From positions 868,001 to 932,000 of the forward strand of contig CAWGJS010000002.1 in the NCBI GenBank assembly GCA_963822955.1: DNA of 64,000 nucleotides. Reading direction: 5' to 3'. Source of the DNA: JAJYUU01 sp963822955 (lineage in GTDB: Bacteria; Actinomycetota; Actinomycetes; Streptosporangiales; Streptosporangiaceae). Positions 18,779 through 27,655 of the stretch are shown here, piece after piece; position 1 is the first letter of the stretch; each line of letters opens with the position of its first letter. The notes under the pieces are model-generated. The model saw only the letters and a list, made by a program, of their open reading frames with translations. It had not been told where the DNA came from and did no database searches. Position numbers and translations under genes: made by a program.

Positions 18779-19388
18779 ATGCAAGATGTCGCAGTGATCG
18801 AGGATGCCGCAGCCGCGGAGGTCTCGCTCGATCCGATCCGGGCTCGGATGCTCGCGGAGCTGGCCGAGCCACACACCGCAACCACACTCGCGGCGCGGCT
18901 TGGGCTTGCTCGGCAGAAGGCCAACTACCACGTTAAGACCCTTGAGCAGCACGGTCTGGTGGAGTTGGTCGAGGAGCGTCGCAAGGGCAACATGACCGAG
19001 CGGGTCGTGCGGGCTTCCGCCGCGGCCTACGTGATCTCGCCGGCCGCGCTCGCCGCGGTCGCGCCCGATCCGGCCCGGTCGCCCGATCGGCTGTCGGCGC
19101 GCTGGTTGCTCGCGCTCGCCGCGCGGCTCGTTCGGGAGACGGGCGCGCTCATCAACGGGGCGGCGCGGGCCAACAAGCCGCTCGCCACGTTCGGGCTCGA
19201 TGCCGAAATGCGGTTCGCGAAGCCAGCTGATCGCGCCGCGTTCGTAGGCTGAGCTCACTGACGCGCTCACCGGAATTATCAGTAAATATCAGACCGAAAC
19301 TGGTCGGCCGCACCGCCTTATCGTCGCGGTGCACCCGAGCATCACCGAAGACGCCGACCCGCCAGCAGAGGAGCAGCAGCAGTCATGA
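18779..19388 (+). pseudogene. ArsR-type winged-helix regulator with a late frameshift
   Basis: ATG 18779 starts a regulator with the helix-turn-helix TTLAARLGLARQKANYHVKTLEQHGLVELVEE (about residues 35-66) followed by ERVVRASAAAYVISP. The frame stops at 19252 after FVG, but dropping one G at 19247-19250 lets it run on as AELTDALTGIISKYQ, GRPHRLIVAVHPSIT to TGA 19386-19388, overlapping the ATG of the SRPBCC gene (ATGA). The conserved tail and the exact overlap argue that the longer form is the true or ancestral gene. ArsR/SRPBCC pairs are common in actinomycetes; the regulator probably controls the pair. Confidence 0.78.
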
Positions 19389-20119
19389 CGCATCCATTCG
19401 AGGTACGCGACGAGATCACCGTCGACGCCACGCCGGACGAAGTGTGGGAGGCGATCGCGTCGGGGCCGGGAGTCGACTCCTGGCTCATGGGGCGCACCGA
19501 AATCGATAGCGCCAGCAAGACCAGCACGTTCAGCATGTTCGGCGAGGTGTCCAGCGCCAGCATCACGGTCTGGGAACCCGGCCACCGCTACGCGACGCAG
19601 GAGGACAAGAACCCGGACGGCACGTTCACGGCATTCGAGTGGCTCATCGAGTCGCGCGACGGCGGCGGCGCGGTGGTGCGCGTGGTGCACAGTGGTCTCC
19701 TCGGCGAGAACTGGGAGGCCGAATACAACGGCCTGTCCGTCGGCGACCACGCCTACATGACGAAGCTCGCCGTCTACCTGAAGCACTTCGCACCGCGCAC
19801 CGCGAAGGGCTCGCTGTTCATGCCGGGCCCGATCACCAAGGACTCGTGGGCGGCCATGACGGCGGCGGTCGGCGTCAGCGCGGATGCGGCGGACGGTCAG
19901 CCGGCGCGGCTCAGCGTGCCCGGGATCGAGCCGGTCGACGGCACAGTGGAGTTCGTGGGCTCGCCGAGCTTCGTGGGCATGCGTACCGACGACGCGATGT
20001 ACATGCTGATCCACGGCTACAACGACATGGTCTTCGCAACCGCGCACTACTTCGACGACCGCGACCCGTCGACCGAGACCGATGCGTGGCAGAACTGGCT
20101 CGGCGGCCTCGCGGCCTGA
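19385..20119 (+). CDS. SRPBCC (AHSA1-like) domain protein
   Basis: The 244-residue protein opens with HPFEVRDEITVDATPDEVWEAIASGPGVDSW, the typical first strand and helix of START/AHSA1-like ligand-binding proteins, and continues with VRVVHSGLL. The second half (from about residue 150) has a divergent repeat (VEFVGSPSFVGMRTDDAMYM). It is translationally coupled to the ArsR-type gene and 7 bp upstream of the lipoprotein hydrolase. These proteins bind hydrophobic ligands; the ligand here is unknown. Confidence 0.85.
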   Translation: MTHPFEVRDEITVDATPDEVWEAIASGPGVDSWLMGRTEIDSASKTSTFSMFGEVSSASITVWEPGHRYATQEDKNPDGTFTAFEWLIESRDGGGAVVRVVHSGLLGENWEAEYNGLSVGDHAYMTKLAVYLKHFAPRTAKGSLFMPGPITKDSWAAMTAAVGVSADAADGQPARLSVPGIEPVDGTVEFVGSPSFVGMRTDDAMYMLIHGYNDMVFATAHYFDDRDPSTETDAWQNWLGGLAA

Positions 20120-20126
20120 ACGACGC

Positions 20127-21560
20127 ATGAACCGCAAATCGTTGGCGCTTGCCGTTCTCGCTGTTGCGATGGCTTCAGCGTGCACGTCTGCGGGCCACGG
20201 CGGCTCGGCCAGCACGCCGAGCAGCACTGGACCCCGCGCACAGCTGACCCAGTCGCACCCATGCGCGGGCATCGCCGGATTCGTCTGCTCGACTCTGACC
20301 GTTCCGCTGGATCACAGCGGCCACACTCCTGGCAGGCTGCACTTGCAAGTCGCGGCAGCGGACAACGCTAAGGCGCCGCGGGGCGTGCTGTTGTTTCTGA
20401 CTGGCGGGCCTGGTCAGCCGGGCGTTCCGTTCGTGCCGCGCATCGCCAGCCGGATCGCCCCCGTCCTGACGGACTACCGCCTCGTCATGTTCGATCAACG
20501 GGGTACCGGCCAGTTCGGCGCGATCAACTGCCCTGCCTTGCAAGCCGCGGTAGGCAGTTCCGACATCACTGCCCCGCCGCTGCACGCGGTGCAGGATTGC
20601 GCGAACCGGCTCGGCCCGAACCGGCGCTTCTACTCCACTGCGGACACCGTCGCCGACATTGACATGCTCCGGCAGGCGCTCGCCGTGCAGAAGATGGCAG
20701 TCGACGGCGTGTCATACGGAACATTCGTCGCCGAGCACTATGCCCTCGCACATCCCGCGAACGTCTCCAAGCTCGTCCTGGACTCAGTCCTGCCGCAAGC
20801 GGACCCTGGCCGTACCGACGCCTTCTACCTAGTCGGGCTCCGCGCTGTCGGCCGCGTCCTGCGGGCGGCGTGCCAGGCCAAGCCGGTTTGTGGCTTTGAC
20901 CCGGCATCGGACGTTGCGTGGCTGGTGCGTCGCAGAGGCGACGGCGTGCAGATATTCGACATGCTAGTCGCCTACGAGTTCATCGATCCGACGTACCGCA
21001 ACGCGAACCCTGCGCAGGTGCCACCTGGTTTCGGCGATGTGATCGGTGCACTGCATGCCGCCCGGCTCGGGCAACCCGCACACCTTGATCAGCTCATCGA
21101 GGAACTCGACCAGGGAGGCAGCTCGCCGACCCAGTTCAGCTCCGGCTTGCACGCCGCCACCTTCTGCACCGACCTGCGATTCCCCTGGGGATCCGACGCA
21201 GTCCCCGTAGCTCAGCGCATGCTGGCGCTCGCGAAGGCAGCGGCCAAGCTGACGACGAGCCAGGTCTGGCCATTTGACGCCAAGACCGCCGCCGACGACG
21301 GGATCATGCAGACGTGCCTGGACTGGCCCGCCACACCGCCGGCGCCGGAGGCGTCAGCGACATCAATATTGCCCGCCGTTCCTACGCTGATCCTCGCGGG
21401 TGACCATGACCTCAGCACGCCTCTGGAATGGGCCCAGGAAGAAGAGGCTAGCGCGCCTCTGGCAAGGATGGTGATCGTGCGAGGCGCAGCACACTCGATC
21501 CAGCTTCGCGAACCCGGTGACCAGGGACGCAAGGCGCTTTACGCCTTTCTGCTCGGCTAG
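20127..21560 (+). CDS. Secreted alpha/beta-hydrolase lipoprotein (TAP-like peptidase family)
   Basis: ATG 20127 gives 477 residues with a signal peptide ending in lipobox AMASAC (about residue 18). The hydrolase core shows LFLTGGPGQPG (oxyanion region), VMFDQRGTGQFG and the nucleophile elbow VDGVSYGTFVAEHYA. The C-terminal TAP-like part has TLILAGDHDLSTPLEWA (Asp) and VRGAAHSIQ (His), so the Ser-Asp-His triad is complete. Relatives are exported tripeptidyl aminopeptidases and related hydrolases of Streptomyces. Location is the outer face of the membrane. Confidence 0.9.
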   Translation: MNRKSLALAVLAVAMASACTSAGHGGSASTPSSTGPRAQLTQSHPCAGIAGFVCSTLTVPLDHSGHTPGRLHLQVAAADNAKAPRGVLLFLTGGPGQPGVPFVPRIASRIAPVLTDYRLVMFDQRGTGQFGAINCPALQAAVGSSDITAPPLHAVQDCANRLGPNRRFYSTADTVADIDMLRQALAVQKMAVDGVSYGTFVAEHYALAHPANVSKLVLDSVLPQADPGRTDAFYLVGLRAVGRVLRAACQAKPVCGFDPASDVAWLVRRRGDGVQIFDMLVAYEFIDPTYRNANPAQVPPGFGDVIGALHAARLGQPAHLDQLIEELDQGGSSPTQFSSGLHAATFCTDLRFPWGSDAVPVAQRMLALAKAAAKLTTSQVWPFDAKTAADDGIMQTCLDWPATPPAPEASATSILPAVPTLILAGDHDLSTPLEWAQEEEASAPLARMVIVRGAAHSIQLREPGDQGRKALYAFLLG

Positions 21561-21601
21561 CTGCCGCGCGGCGATGCCCGGCAGGAGGGCTGTGGCCACA
21601 C

Positions 21602-21907
21602 CTATAGCGGCTCGCTGACCCACTGCCAGCCGCTCTTTGCGTCACAGAGAGGCCGTACGACACTCGCCTGAGCTGCGTCAGACAGCTGGGCAGCAATCTT
21701 GATCAGCTGGCGGTGGAAGTCACCTGGCGTGGACGGGCCGCCGGACGCGGGAGCGACGAGCCTCACGGCCGAGCCCTCGCCACCTGCCAGGAACGCCGTG
21801 ATATTGCCGTCGTAGTCACGGCCAACTCCCGCGATGGCATTAGCCCGGATAATGTTGCTGCCGTCGTCCTTGGTCACCCACACGGTTCGCGCGTCCACGA
21901 GCCTCAC
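21602..21907 (-). CDS. Small conserved-looking hypothetical protein (101 aa)
   Basis: GTG 21907 follows AAGGAC. The protein begins LVDARTVWVTKDDGSNIIRANAI, a strand-rich start, and ends with a Trp-rich tail (KSGWQWVSEPL). No known domain is recognised. It converges on the lipoprotein hydrolase and has no close partner. The amino-acid makeup, ribosome site and third-position GC support coding. Confidence 0.55.
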   Translation of the reverse strand: MRLVDARTVWVTKDDGSNIIRANAIAGVGRDYDGNITAFLAGGEGSAVRLVAPASGGPSTPGDFHRQLIKIAAQLSDAAQASVVRPLCDAKSGWQWVSEPL

Positions 21908-22025
21908 CCCGTCCTTGCGGCAACATCTACTGACACTGTGTCACAAGGGCGCGCAGAGGCGGCGGACTTGTCGTCGGCAAGCTCGACAAGGATGTCGACG
22001 CCCCGGCGCGACGTTTCCCTTGGCG

Positions 22026-23066
22026 TTAGGAAGGCACTTCCGTACCGACAGCATGCAGGTAGCGCAGGGCCTGGGCGTAGGAGCCCACGAGGCTGGCCTG
22101 GCAGTACGGCAGTCCGTGCTGCTGGCAAAACTCTCTGATGAGCGGCTGGGACCGGCGCAGATTCGTACGGGGCATGGATGGGAACAGATGATGCTCGATC
22201 TGATAGTTCAGGCCGCCGAGGGCGAGATCCGTGAACCAGCCGCCGCGAATGTTTCGCGACGTCAGCACCTGCCGGCGGAGGAAGTCGTGATCGTCTTCTG
22301 GGCGCAGGATCGGCATGCCCTTGTGGTTCGGGGCAAAAGATGCCCCTAGGTACACTCCGAACAGGCCCTGCTGGATCAGGATGAACACGACAGCCTTCAC
22401 CGGGCTCATGAACACGAAGACGACCGCCAGATAGGCCGCAATGTGCACGGCGAGCAGGGCAGCCTCGGCGGGCCGGTGCTGCCTGGCCCGGCTGGACAGA
22501 GTCCGGATGCTGGCAACGTGAACGCTGAAAGCCTCGCCCAGCAGCATCGGGAAAAACAGAAATGCCTGGCAGCGGTAGACGACCCTGGACACTCCCCGGC
22601 TCAGACGTGCCTGGCCGGCCGTCATCGCCAGAGCGCGCATCATGATGTCCGGATCGGCGCCTTCGGTATTCGGGTTCGCGTGGTGCCGGTTATGCTTCGC
22701 GACCCACCAGCCGAAGCTGAGGCCGATGCCGAGGTTACCGAGCAGGATGCCCAGGATGTAGCTGAGCCGCCGAGACGAGCAGATCTGCCGGTGCCCGGCC
22801 TCGTGGCCGAGGAAGCCAACCTGGGTGAACATGATGCCGAGGAATACGGCCACCGCGAGCTGCCACCAGGAGTCCCCCACCAGCACGACCGCGACCCAGC
22901 CCGCTGCCAGCAGAACTAGGGTGATCGCGATCCGCCAGGCGGATTCGCCGGGGCGCCGGTCCATCAGGCCGGCCTGCCGCACCGCACGCGATAGCCGAGC
23001 GTAATCACTCCCACGGGGCCCGGCCCGCATTTCGTCGCCCGCGCGTGTTGCGGAATCTGTCGTCAC
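22026..23066 (-). CDS. Membrane fatty acid desaturase (acyl-lipid/linoleoyl-CoA desaturase-like)
   Basis: The 346-residue integral membrane di-iron enzyme has all three His boxes: GHEAGH (about residue 90), HNRHH (about 128) and QIEHHLF near the C-terminus. The Gln in the third box is typical of front-end and actinobacterial linoleoyl-CoA desaturase-like proteins. Hydrophobic pairs flank the boxes. GTG 23066 overlaps the stop of the STAS gene (GTGA). It probably introduces double bonds into membrane acyl chains with O2 and an electron donor, adjusting fluidity. No dedicated ferredoxin gene is next to it. Confidence 0.92.
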   Translation of the reverse strand: MTTDSATRAGDEMRAGPRGSDYARLSRAVRQAGLMDRRPGESAWRIAITLVLLAAGWVAVVLVGDSWWQLAVAVFLGIMFTQVGFLGHEAGHRQICSSRRLSYILGILLGNLGIGLSFGWWVAKHNRHHANPNTEGADPDIMMRALAMTAGQARLSRGVSRVVYRCQAFLFFPMLLGEAFSVHVASIRTLSSRARQHRPAEAALLAVHIAAYLAVVFVFMSPVKAVVFILIQQGLFGVYLGASFAPNHKGMPILRPEDDHDFLRRQVLTSRNIRGGWFTDLALGGLNYQIEHHLFPSMPRTNLRRSQPLIREFCQQHGLPYCQASLVGSYAQALRYLHAVGTEVPS

Positions 23067-23480
23067 GCCGACCGCGTCCCGCTGATTGCCGCCTCCACGC
23101 TGCGATAAACCTGCAGCCGGCGGTCGAGCCCAGACGTGCTGAGCGCGCTGACAACCTCAGGCGCGGGGGCTGCCAGCCGCAGCACACCGCCGAGCAAGAT
23201 CGCCCGCCGTCCGGTTCCGACGAGGACACTGAGCGCGCTGGCATCGGCATGCGTTACCGCTGACAAGTCGATGATCAGGCGTCCCGCGCTTTCGTGGGCG
23301 AGGCAAAGCAGGTATTCGCGCAAGGCGGGCGCGATGGCACCGTCGAGGGCGCCGCGAAGAGTGGCAACAAGATGGCCCCGGTCCGTTCGGCAGGACGCAG
23401 ACAGCCTCGCTGCTGAACTCCCTGCGAGCTTCCCGCCAAAGCTCGCCGCCGGGACGGTCGGCCAGGCACTCCGCGGTCAT
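23063..23480 (-). pseudogene. STAS-domain protein (anti-sigma-factor antagonist-like), frameshifted
   Basis: The C-terminal part is a clear STAS domain: HLVATLRGALDGAIAPALREYLL, LIIDLSAVTHADASALSVLVGTGRR. The serine in DASAL sits where SpoIIAA-type antagonists are phosphorylated. No normal start exists in that frame. A neighbouring frame from ATG 23480 (GGAGG 10 nt upstream) gives a sensible N-terminus (MTAECLADRPGGELW ... VCVLPNGPG), so one extra base in the gggg run near 23375 splits the gene. It is coupled to the desaturase and would act in a partner-switching stress circuit. Confidence 0.75.
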
Positions 23481-23662
23481 GAGCGCGTCGCCTCCACGGC
23501 CACGGCTGGCTTCGGCTGTGCAGGCGGCCCCGAAACGGCCGGCGCCATGTGAATGAGTAGCAACCAGGCCATGGACGTCAAGCTCCTCCGATACCCCCGG
23601 GTGCGGACCACCGCCGGCGGCTGAGACCGGCGCCTCGGTACTAGGCTACACTAGCACCAAAT

Positions 23663-23685
23663 TACCAGCAAATTACTTCCAGAAT
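23663..23685 (+). promoter_or_regulatory. AT-rich dyad, site 1 (upstream of winged-helix gene 1)
   Basis: The core CCAGCAAATTACTTCCAG followed by AAT matches the other copies at 32553-32575 (18 of 23 positions) and 27992-28014. It lies 10 bp before ATG 23696, overlapping an AGAATA box that could be a -10. It stands out in base composition from the surrounding 70% GC DNA. Confidence 0.6.
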
Positions 23686-23695
23686 AGAAGCTCCC

Positions 23696-24004
23696 ATGAC
23701 GGCTGCCAGCTGGACCTTTCTGACCAACCACGCCCAGGTGCTGTTGTGCATCGCCCGCGACCCCGGCATCCGCCTGCGTGACATCGCAGACCGGGTAGGC
23801 ATCACCGAGCGCAGCGCCTACGGGATCGTGCTCGACCTAGCTGAGGCTGGATACATCGTCAAGGAGAAGGCCGGGCGCCGTAATCGCTACGAGATCCAGA
23901 CGCATCTGCCTTTGCCCGAGCCCAGCAGCAGGGAACGCACGGTTGGAGAGGTCCTGGCCCTGCTGGCCGACGGTGAGCTGCAGCAGGCGGCCGATAAGCC
24001 CTGA
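23696..24004 (+). CDS. Small winged-helix regulator, paralogue 1
   Basis: The 102-residue protein is almost entirely a winged helix of MarR/ArsR-like type: SWTFLTNHAQVLLCIARDP, then LRDIADRVGITERSAYGIV (recognition helix about residues 37-52), LDLAEAGYIVKEKAGRRNRYEI (wing) and a short tail containing GEVLALLADGE. No ligand domain is present. No ribosome site precedes ATG 23696, so a leaderless mRNA is likely. Two relatives lie at 27656-27979 and 32594-32818, each with the same AT-rich dyad upstream, which suggests autoregulation or cross-regulation. Confidence 0.85.
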   Translation: MTAASWTFLTNHAQVLLCIARDPGIRLRDIADRVGITERSAYGIVLDLAEAGYIVKEKAGRRNRYEIQTHLPLPEPSSRERTVGEVLALLADGELQQAADKP

Positions 24005-24005
24005 C

Positions 24006-24028
24006 GCGCCCCGCCACCACCGGGGCGC
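24006..24028 (+). terminator. GC-rich hairpin after winged-helix gene 1
   Basis: GCGCCCCG and CGGGGCGC form an 8-bp stem with a 7-nt loop, starting 1 nt after the stop. There is no T tract, as is common for actinomycete terminators. Confidence 0.6.
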
Positions 24029-24219
24029 AAGTGCACCGAACGATGGTGTTTAATAACCGTGGTTGTAGTCGAAGTTCGTTCACGTGTCACAGCGCCTGCG
24101 AATTCTGACAGCGGGCGCCGAAGTGTGGAACACGCCAGATACTCTCCGGCAGGCGGTCGCGACAGCCCTGGGATGCGCAAGGGCGTTCCCGGAAGATCGC
24201 TCTAGCAGGAGGAAAGTAC

Positions 24220-24423
24220 ATGGCTCAGGGCACGGTGAAGTGGTTCAACGCTGATAAGGGCTTCGGTTTCATTGCCCCCGACGACGGGAGCGCTGACGTT
24301 TTCGTGCACCACTCAGCTATCCAGGTTGACGGTTACCGCAGCCTTCAGGAGAACCAGCGCGTCGAGTTCACGGCGGCACGCGGCCCGAAGGGACCGCAGG
24401 CCGAGCAGGTCCAGCCCCTCTAA
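24220..24423 (+). CDS. cspA: Cold-shock domain protein (CspA family)
   Basis: The 67-residue single-stranded nucleic acid-binding protein has RNP1 GFGFI and RNP2 VFVHHSAI, with GTVKWFNADKGFGFI at the start. It is full length for the family. A strong AGGAGGA site (24207-24213) precedes ATG 24220. The upstream gene ends 216 bp earlier, leaving room for the long structured 5' leader typical of cold-shock genes. It probably acts as an RNA chaperone; being near two desaturase genes fits a cold or membrane stress theme. Confidence 0.95.
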   Translation: MAQGTVKWFNADKGFGFIAPDDGSADVFVHHSAIQVDGYRSLQENQRVEFTAARGPKGPQAEQVQPL

Positions 24424-24468
24424 GGCGGCCCGCTGGCCGGTAAGCGACTCCAGCCGGGCGGCCTCTTT
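24422..24468 (+). terminator. Imperfect hairpin after the cold-shock gene
   Basis: AAGGCGGCCCGCTGG and CCAGCCGGGCGGCCT can pair with one or two bulges and are followed by CTTTGCTTG. It lies directly after the csp stop and before the convergent gene at 24506. Confidence 0.4.
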
Positions 24469-24505
24469 GCTTGCGATGAGCCGCCCGGCGCCGAGCCTTC
24501 CGCCG

Positions 24506-24733
24506 TTACAACTTGAAGAGCTTGGCGCACGGAAGCGCTATACGTACCCGGCGCGGGCCGAAGTCGACCAGTACTTCGGATTGGTCACCGAGCTCGAGGA
24601 CACTGCCAAGGCCGTACTTGTCGTGTGTCACCAGATCACCCGGCTCGTAGGTCTCGGCAGGTTCCTCGGCGACGGGGACATTGAAGGGACTTCCCGGCAG
24701 GATGCGCCTCGTCGGCGCCGGCGCGCGTTGGCT
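24506..24733 (-). CDS. Small Tudor/UvrD-C-terminal-like domain protein, start unclear
   Basis: On the minus strand the frame ending at TAA 24506-24508 reads YEPGDLVTHDKYGLGSVLEL, EVLVDFGPRRVRIALP and ends KLFKL. This resembles the small beta-barrel found at the C-terminus of UvrD/PcrA helicases and in short actinobacterial stand-alone proteins. The frame is open for 75 codons back to a TGA at 24734-24736 but has no ATG, GTG or TTG before the domain, so an upstream frameshift or an unusual start is needed. It converges on the cold-shock gene. Confidence 0.45.
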   Translation of the reverse strand, partial: SQRAPAPTRRILPGSPFNVPVAEEPAETYEPGDLVTHDKYGLGSVLELGDQSEVLVDFGPRRVRIALPCAKLFKL

Positions 24734-24878
24734 TCATTACAGCGACGGTACCCGCTTAACCTGCGTTGCGGCACGCCACGGCCCGGCTCAAGGTACTCAA
24801 GTACCGGCCGGCCGCTCAAGCGTTTCGTATTGCCGCAGGCCAGCCAGTGGATCCCCTGCTGCGGGTAGTCAGCTTCTT

Positions 24879-26306
24879 TCACCGGCCGGGCGGCGCGGGC
24901 CTAGGCCAGCGAGCACCCCGTTTCATCGGGACAGGCTCGCTGTCTGAGCGGCCATTGGCCGCGCCCGGCGGCGGCATGTCCGCGATCCGCATGCGGAGCG
25001 CATCCAGGGCCGCGTCGTAGATGCCCGAGAAGCTGGGGAAGGGTTGCATCGTGTCGCTCAGTATCTCGATCGGGACGTGTGCTCGGATGGCCAGCGTTGC
25101 CTGCTGCATCCACTCTCCGGCCTCGGGCCCGAGCGCGTACGCGCCCGTCAGCCGCTGGCCATCGCTGAGCAGCGCCAGGAAGCCGTTGGATTCGGCGTAG
25201 TCGTGTGCGTAGGTGGCGGCCTTCGGCACCTCTGACATCGGCGCAGTGGCGGTGTACTGCGCTTCGACCGCACCGACCGCAGCGGCCTGCGGATCGGTGT
25301 AGGTGACACGGGGAACGGCTTCGTAATTCGCCGGACGCGCTTCGCCGGCGATGTTTGCCGCGACGACCTGGCCCTCGTACTCGCCGACATGGGTGAGCGG
25401 CCAGATGCCGTTGACGTCACCGATGGCCCAGAGACGCTCGCCCGCGCGCAGGTACTCGTCAACCCTGATCCCGTGCGGACCCGGCTCGACGCCCACCGTG
25501 TCAAGGCCGATGCCGTCGACCCGCGGGCGGCGGCCAGTAGCCACCAGCAGCCGGTCACCCCGCATGTCCGTGCCGTCATCGAGGCGCAGGACGTAGTCGT
25601 CGTTGCCGTCGCGCCTAGCAGCGATGGCATGCTTGCCGAGCACCAGCTCGATCCCGTCCCGGCGCAGCGCCTCGGCTAGCGCCTCGCCCAGCGCCGCTGG
25701 CTCGCGGGGAAGCACCCGCTCGGCGCCCTCGATGATCACCGCCTCGCCGCCGAGACGGCGCACTACCTGGGCCAGTTCGGCGCCTGCAGGTCCGCCGCCG
25801 AGCACCAGCAGACGGCGCGGGACGGCCTTCATCCCGGTCGCCTCGCGCGTGCCCCAGACTCCGTCAAGCTCGCTGAGCCCAGGAATCGGCGGCGCCGCCG
25901 GCGCAGAGCCGGTCGCGATGACAACGTGGTCAGCGACGTGGCGAACACCATCGACGTCCACCGCGCCCGCGCCGGCCAGCCTGCCGGTGCCTCGCAGCAG
26001 GTCAATGCCGCGGCCGGCCAGCCAGCGCACCTGGCCGGCGTCGGAATAGTTCGACACCATGAAGTCCCGCCACGCCAGGGCAGCCGCCACGTCGACCTGC
26101 GCGCTGGCGGCGGCCTCGCGTGCGCCGTGCACCGCCTCGCCGGGGCGAAGCAGCGACTTCGAGGGAATGCACGCCCAGTAGGAGCACTCGCCTCCGACGA
26201 GCTCGCGCTCGACGATGGCGACATGCAGCCCGCGCGCAGCCAGCGCAGCGGCGCAGTGCTCGCCAGGTGCCCCTCCGCCCAGGACGATCACGTCATAGGT
26301 GCTCAT
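24879..26306 (-). CDS. FAD-dependent pyridine nucleotide-disulphide oxidoreductase
   Basis: The 475-residue protein has an FAD Rossmann motif (DVIVLGGGAPGEHCAAALA), a redox-active CxxxxC site (GGECSYWACIPSKSLL), an NAD(P) motif (LVLGGGPAGAELAQVV) and the second FAD motif (LWAIGDVNG). It matches the lipoamide dehydrogenase/mercuric reductase family in length. The C-terminal His-Glu pair that activates the dithiol in lipoamide dehydrogenases is missing (FPSFSGIYDAAL instead), so the substrate differs. No 2-oxoacid dehydrogenase genes are nearby. ATG 26306 is chosen at the start of the FAD domain; the frame is open further upstream. Confidence 0.9.
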   Translation of the reverse strand: MSTYDVIVLGGGAPGEHCAAALAARGLHVAIVERELVGGECSYWACIPSKSLLRPGEAVHGAREAAASAQVDVAAALAWRDFMVSNYSDAGQVRWLAGRGIDLLRGTGRLAGAGAVDVDGVRHVADHVVIATGSAPAAPPIPGLSELDGVWGTREATGMKAVPRRLLVLGGGPAGAELAQVVRRLGGEAVIIEGAERVLPREPAALGEALAEALRRDGIELVLGKHAIAARRDGNDDYVLRLDDGTDMRGDRLLVATGRRPRVDGIGLDTVGVEPGPHGIRVDEYLRAGERLWAIGDVNGIWPLTHVGEYEGQVVAANIAGEARPANYEAVPRVTYTDPQAAAVGAVEAQYTATAPMSEVPKAATYAHDYAESNGFLALLSDGQRLTGAYALGPEAGEWMQQATLAIRAHVPIEILSDTMQPFPSFSGIYDAALDALRMRIADMPPPGAANGRSDSEPVPMKRGARWPRPAPPGR

Positions 26307-26499
26307 ATCGGCAGCGTCGTCCTGGCCAGCAAAGCGTGGGCCCGGCCGGGCAGCCGCGTCGTGACCTCCTGCAGCAGGCAGCTGTTGCCGCGCGCGCGCA
26401 TGCCTATGAGGCGGCGACGTTGCCGGCGTCCGCTCGAGCACGCAGCTGGAACAAGGGCAAGCCAGAATTGACGGTTCGGTCCGGCGCCCGGCTCGGCAT

Positions 26500-26964
26500 T
26501 CACTCGGAATCGCCGGCGCGGGTACTGGGTGGCCAGTGCGCGGGCGACCAGTCGCCCTGTGGGTCGGTGGTCTGACCCACTTCGATCAGGTGACCGTCGG
26601 GATCGCGGATGTAGCAGCGGATCTCGTACTGGTGCTGCTTGGGCGGCGTCAGGAACTGAGCACCCCGGGCGCTCCACTCGGCGTACACCGCGTGGATGTC
26701 CTTGACCCGGATGTTGAGGAAGCTGCTGACCCGGTCGGGATCCGGCGGCGTCGCCAGGGTGACCGCCGGCTTGTCGTCGGTCGGGCCGCCGCCGACGTTG
26801 ATGATGATCCAGCTGTTGGCGAGCGCGACATAGGTCACGTCGCCGGAGAAGACCACCCGGCCGCCGAGTACCTCGGTGTAGAACCGCCGGGAGCGCTCGA
26901 CATCGTCGGAGACGATGAAGTGGGCCAGCACGATGCCCTCTGGGGGCGGGGGGAGCTCGGCCAT
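26500..26964 (-). CDS. VOC (glyoxalase/bleomycin-resistance fold) protein
   Basis: The 154-residue protein has the paired beta-alpha-beta units of the VOC fold: LAHFIVSDDVERSRRFYTEVLGG, then FLNIRVKDIHAVYAEWSARG and CYIRDPDGHLIEVGQ, where the Glu is a usual metal ligand. ATG 26964 is placed after GGAGG with 6 nt spacing. The actual reaction cannot be told from the sequence. It is transcribed toward the FAD oxidoreductase but separated by about 190 bp. Confidence 0.9.
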   Translation of the reverse strand: MAELPPPPEGIVLAHFIVSDDVERSRRFYTEVLGGRVVFSGDVTYVALANSWIIINVGGGPTDDKPAVTLATPPDPDRVSSFLNIRVKDIHAVYAEWSARGAQFLTPPKQHQYEIRCYIRDPDGHLIEVGQTTDPQGDWSPAHWPPSTRAGDSE

Positions 26965-27236
26965 CTGGCACCTCCACTGGTGGGGTCTCATCCCCCGCTT
27001 ACCCGGCCCCGGGGGTCCATAAGCCAGGCATCGACCGGCGGGTCTTCACAGGCCAGCCGCTCCTGGCGCGCGGGCGATCGCCGTGAACTCCGTCGACCGC
27101 CTGGGTGTGACGCGGCTGCGACCGTGCCATCGAGTCCTGGGGGCATACCTTCGGCATGGAGAGGTCGCAGAACCGCGGGCGGAGGTCGCGTTCCAGCGCA
27201 AGCTCGTGCTCATGCAGCACATGGTCTACCCATCCC

Positions 27237-27655
27237 CTAATCGCTGTCCTTCGCGCAGGCGGCCGTGCCGCCGCTGGCGCCGTCGTTGCCAAAGACCCGC
27301 TCGCCTAGCGTTGACCCCTCGGTGACGCCGGCGCCAAAGAAGTCCGAGGCCCGGTGGCGTCGCGGACCCGGCCGGCCTGCGCGGCGGCAAGCAGCTCGGC
27401 GGTCATCGCCGGCCGGGTCCGGCCCTTCAAGCTCGACGCGGCTAGCGGCAGGTCCTCGGTCATCGGCTTGCCGGCGGTCGGGCCGTAGCCGTACAGGTTC
27501 TCCAGGCTGACCAGCAACGCGCCAGTGTCGGCAGCGGGCCAAAGCGCCGCGCTGCAGCGGCGGGAACAGCTCCGGCCACTGGTTGTATGGGCGTTGATGC
27601 CTTGATAGACGACCGACGCGCCCTTGCCATCTGCGCCGTTCTGGCCCGCGGACGA
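27237..27655 (-). pseudogene. Remnant of an NAD-dependent epimerase/dehydratase gene
   Basis: Pieces in several frames align in order to actinobacterial NAD-dependent epimerases: ADGKGASVVYQGINA, PYNQWPELFPPLQRGAL, LLVSLENLYGYGPTAGKPM, LKGRTRPAMTAELLAA, ASDFFGAGVTEG and LGERVFGN. At least three frameshifts are needed. The N-terminal GxxGxxG nucleotide site and the C-terminal third are absent. It is therefore a true pseudogene, lying just downstream of winged-helix paralogue 2. The 26965-27236 interval between this and the VOC gene shows nothing identifiable. Confidence 0.7.
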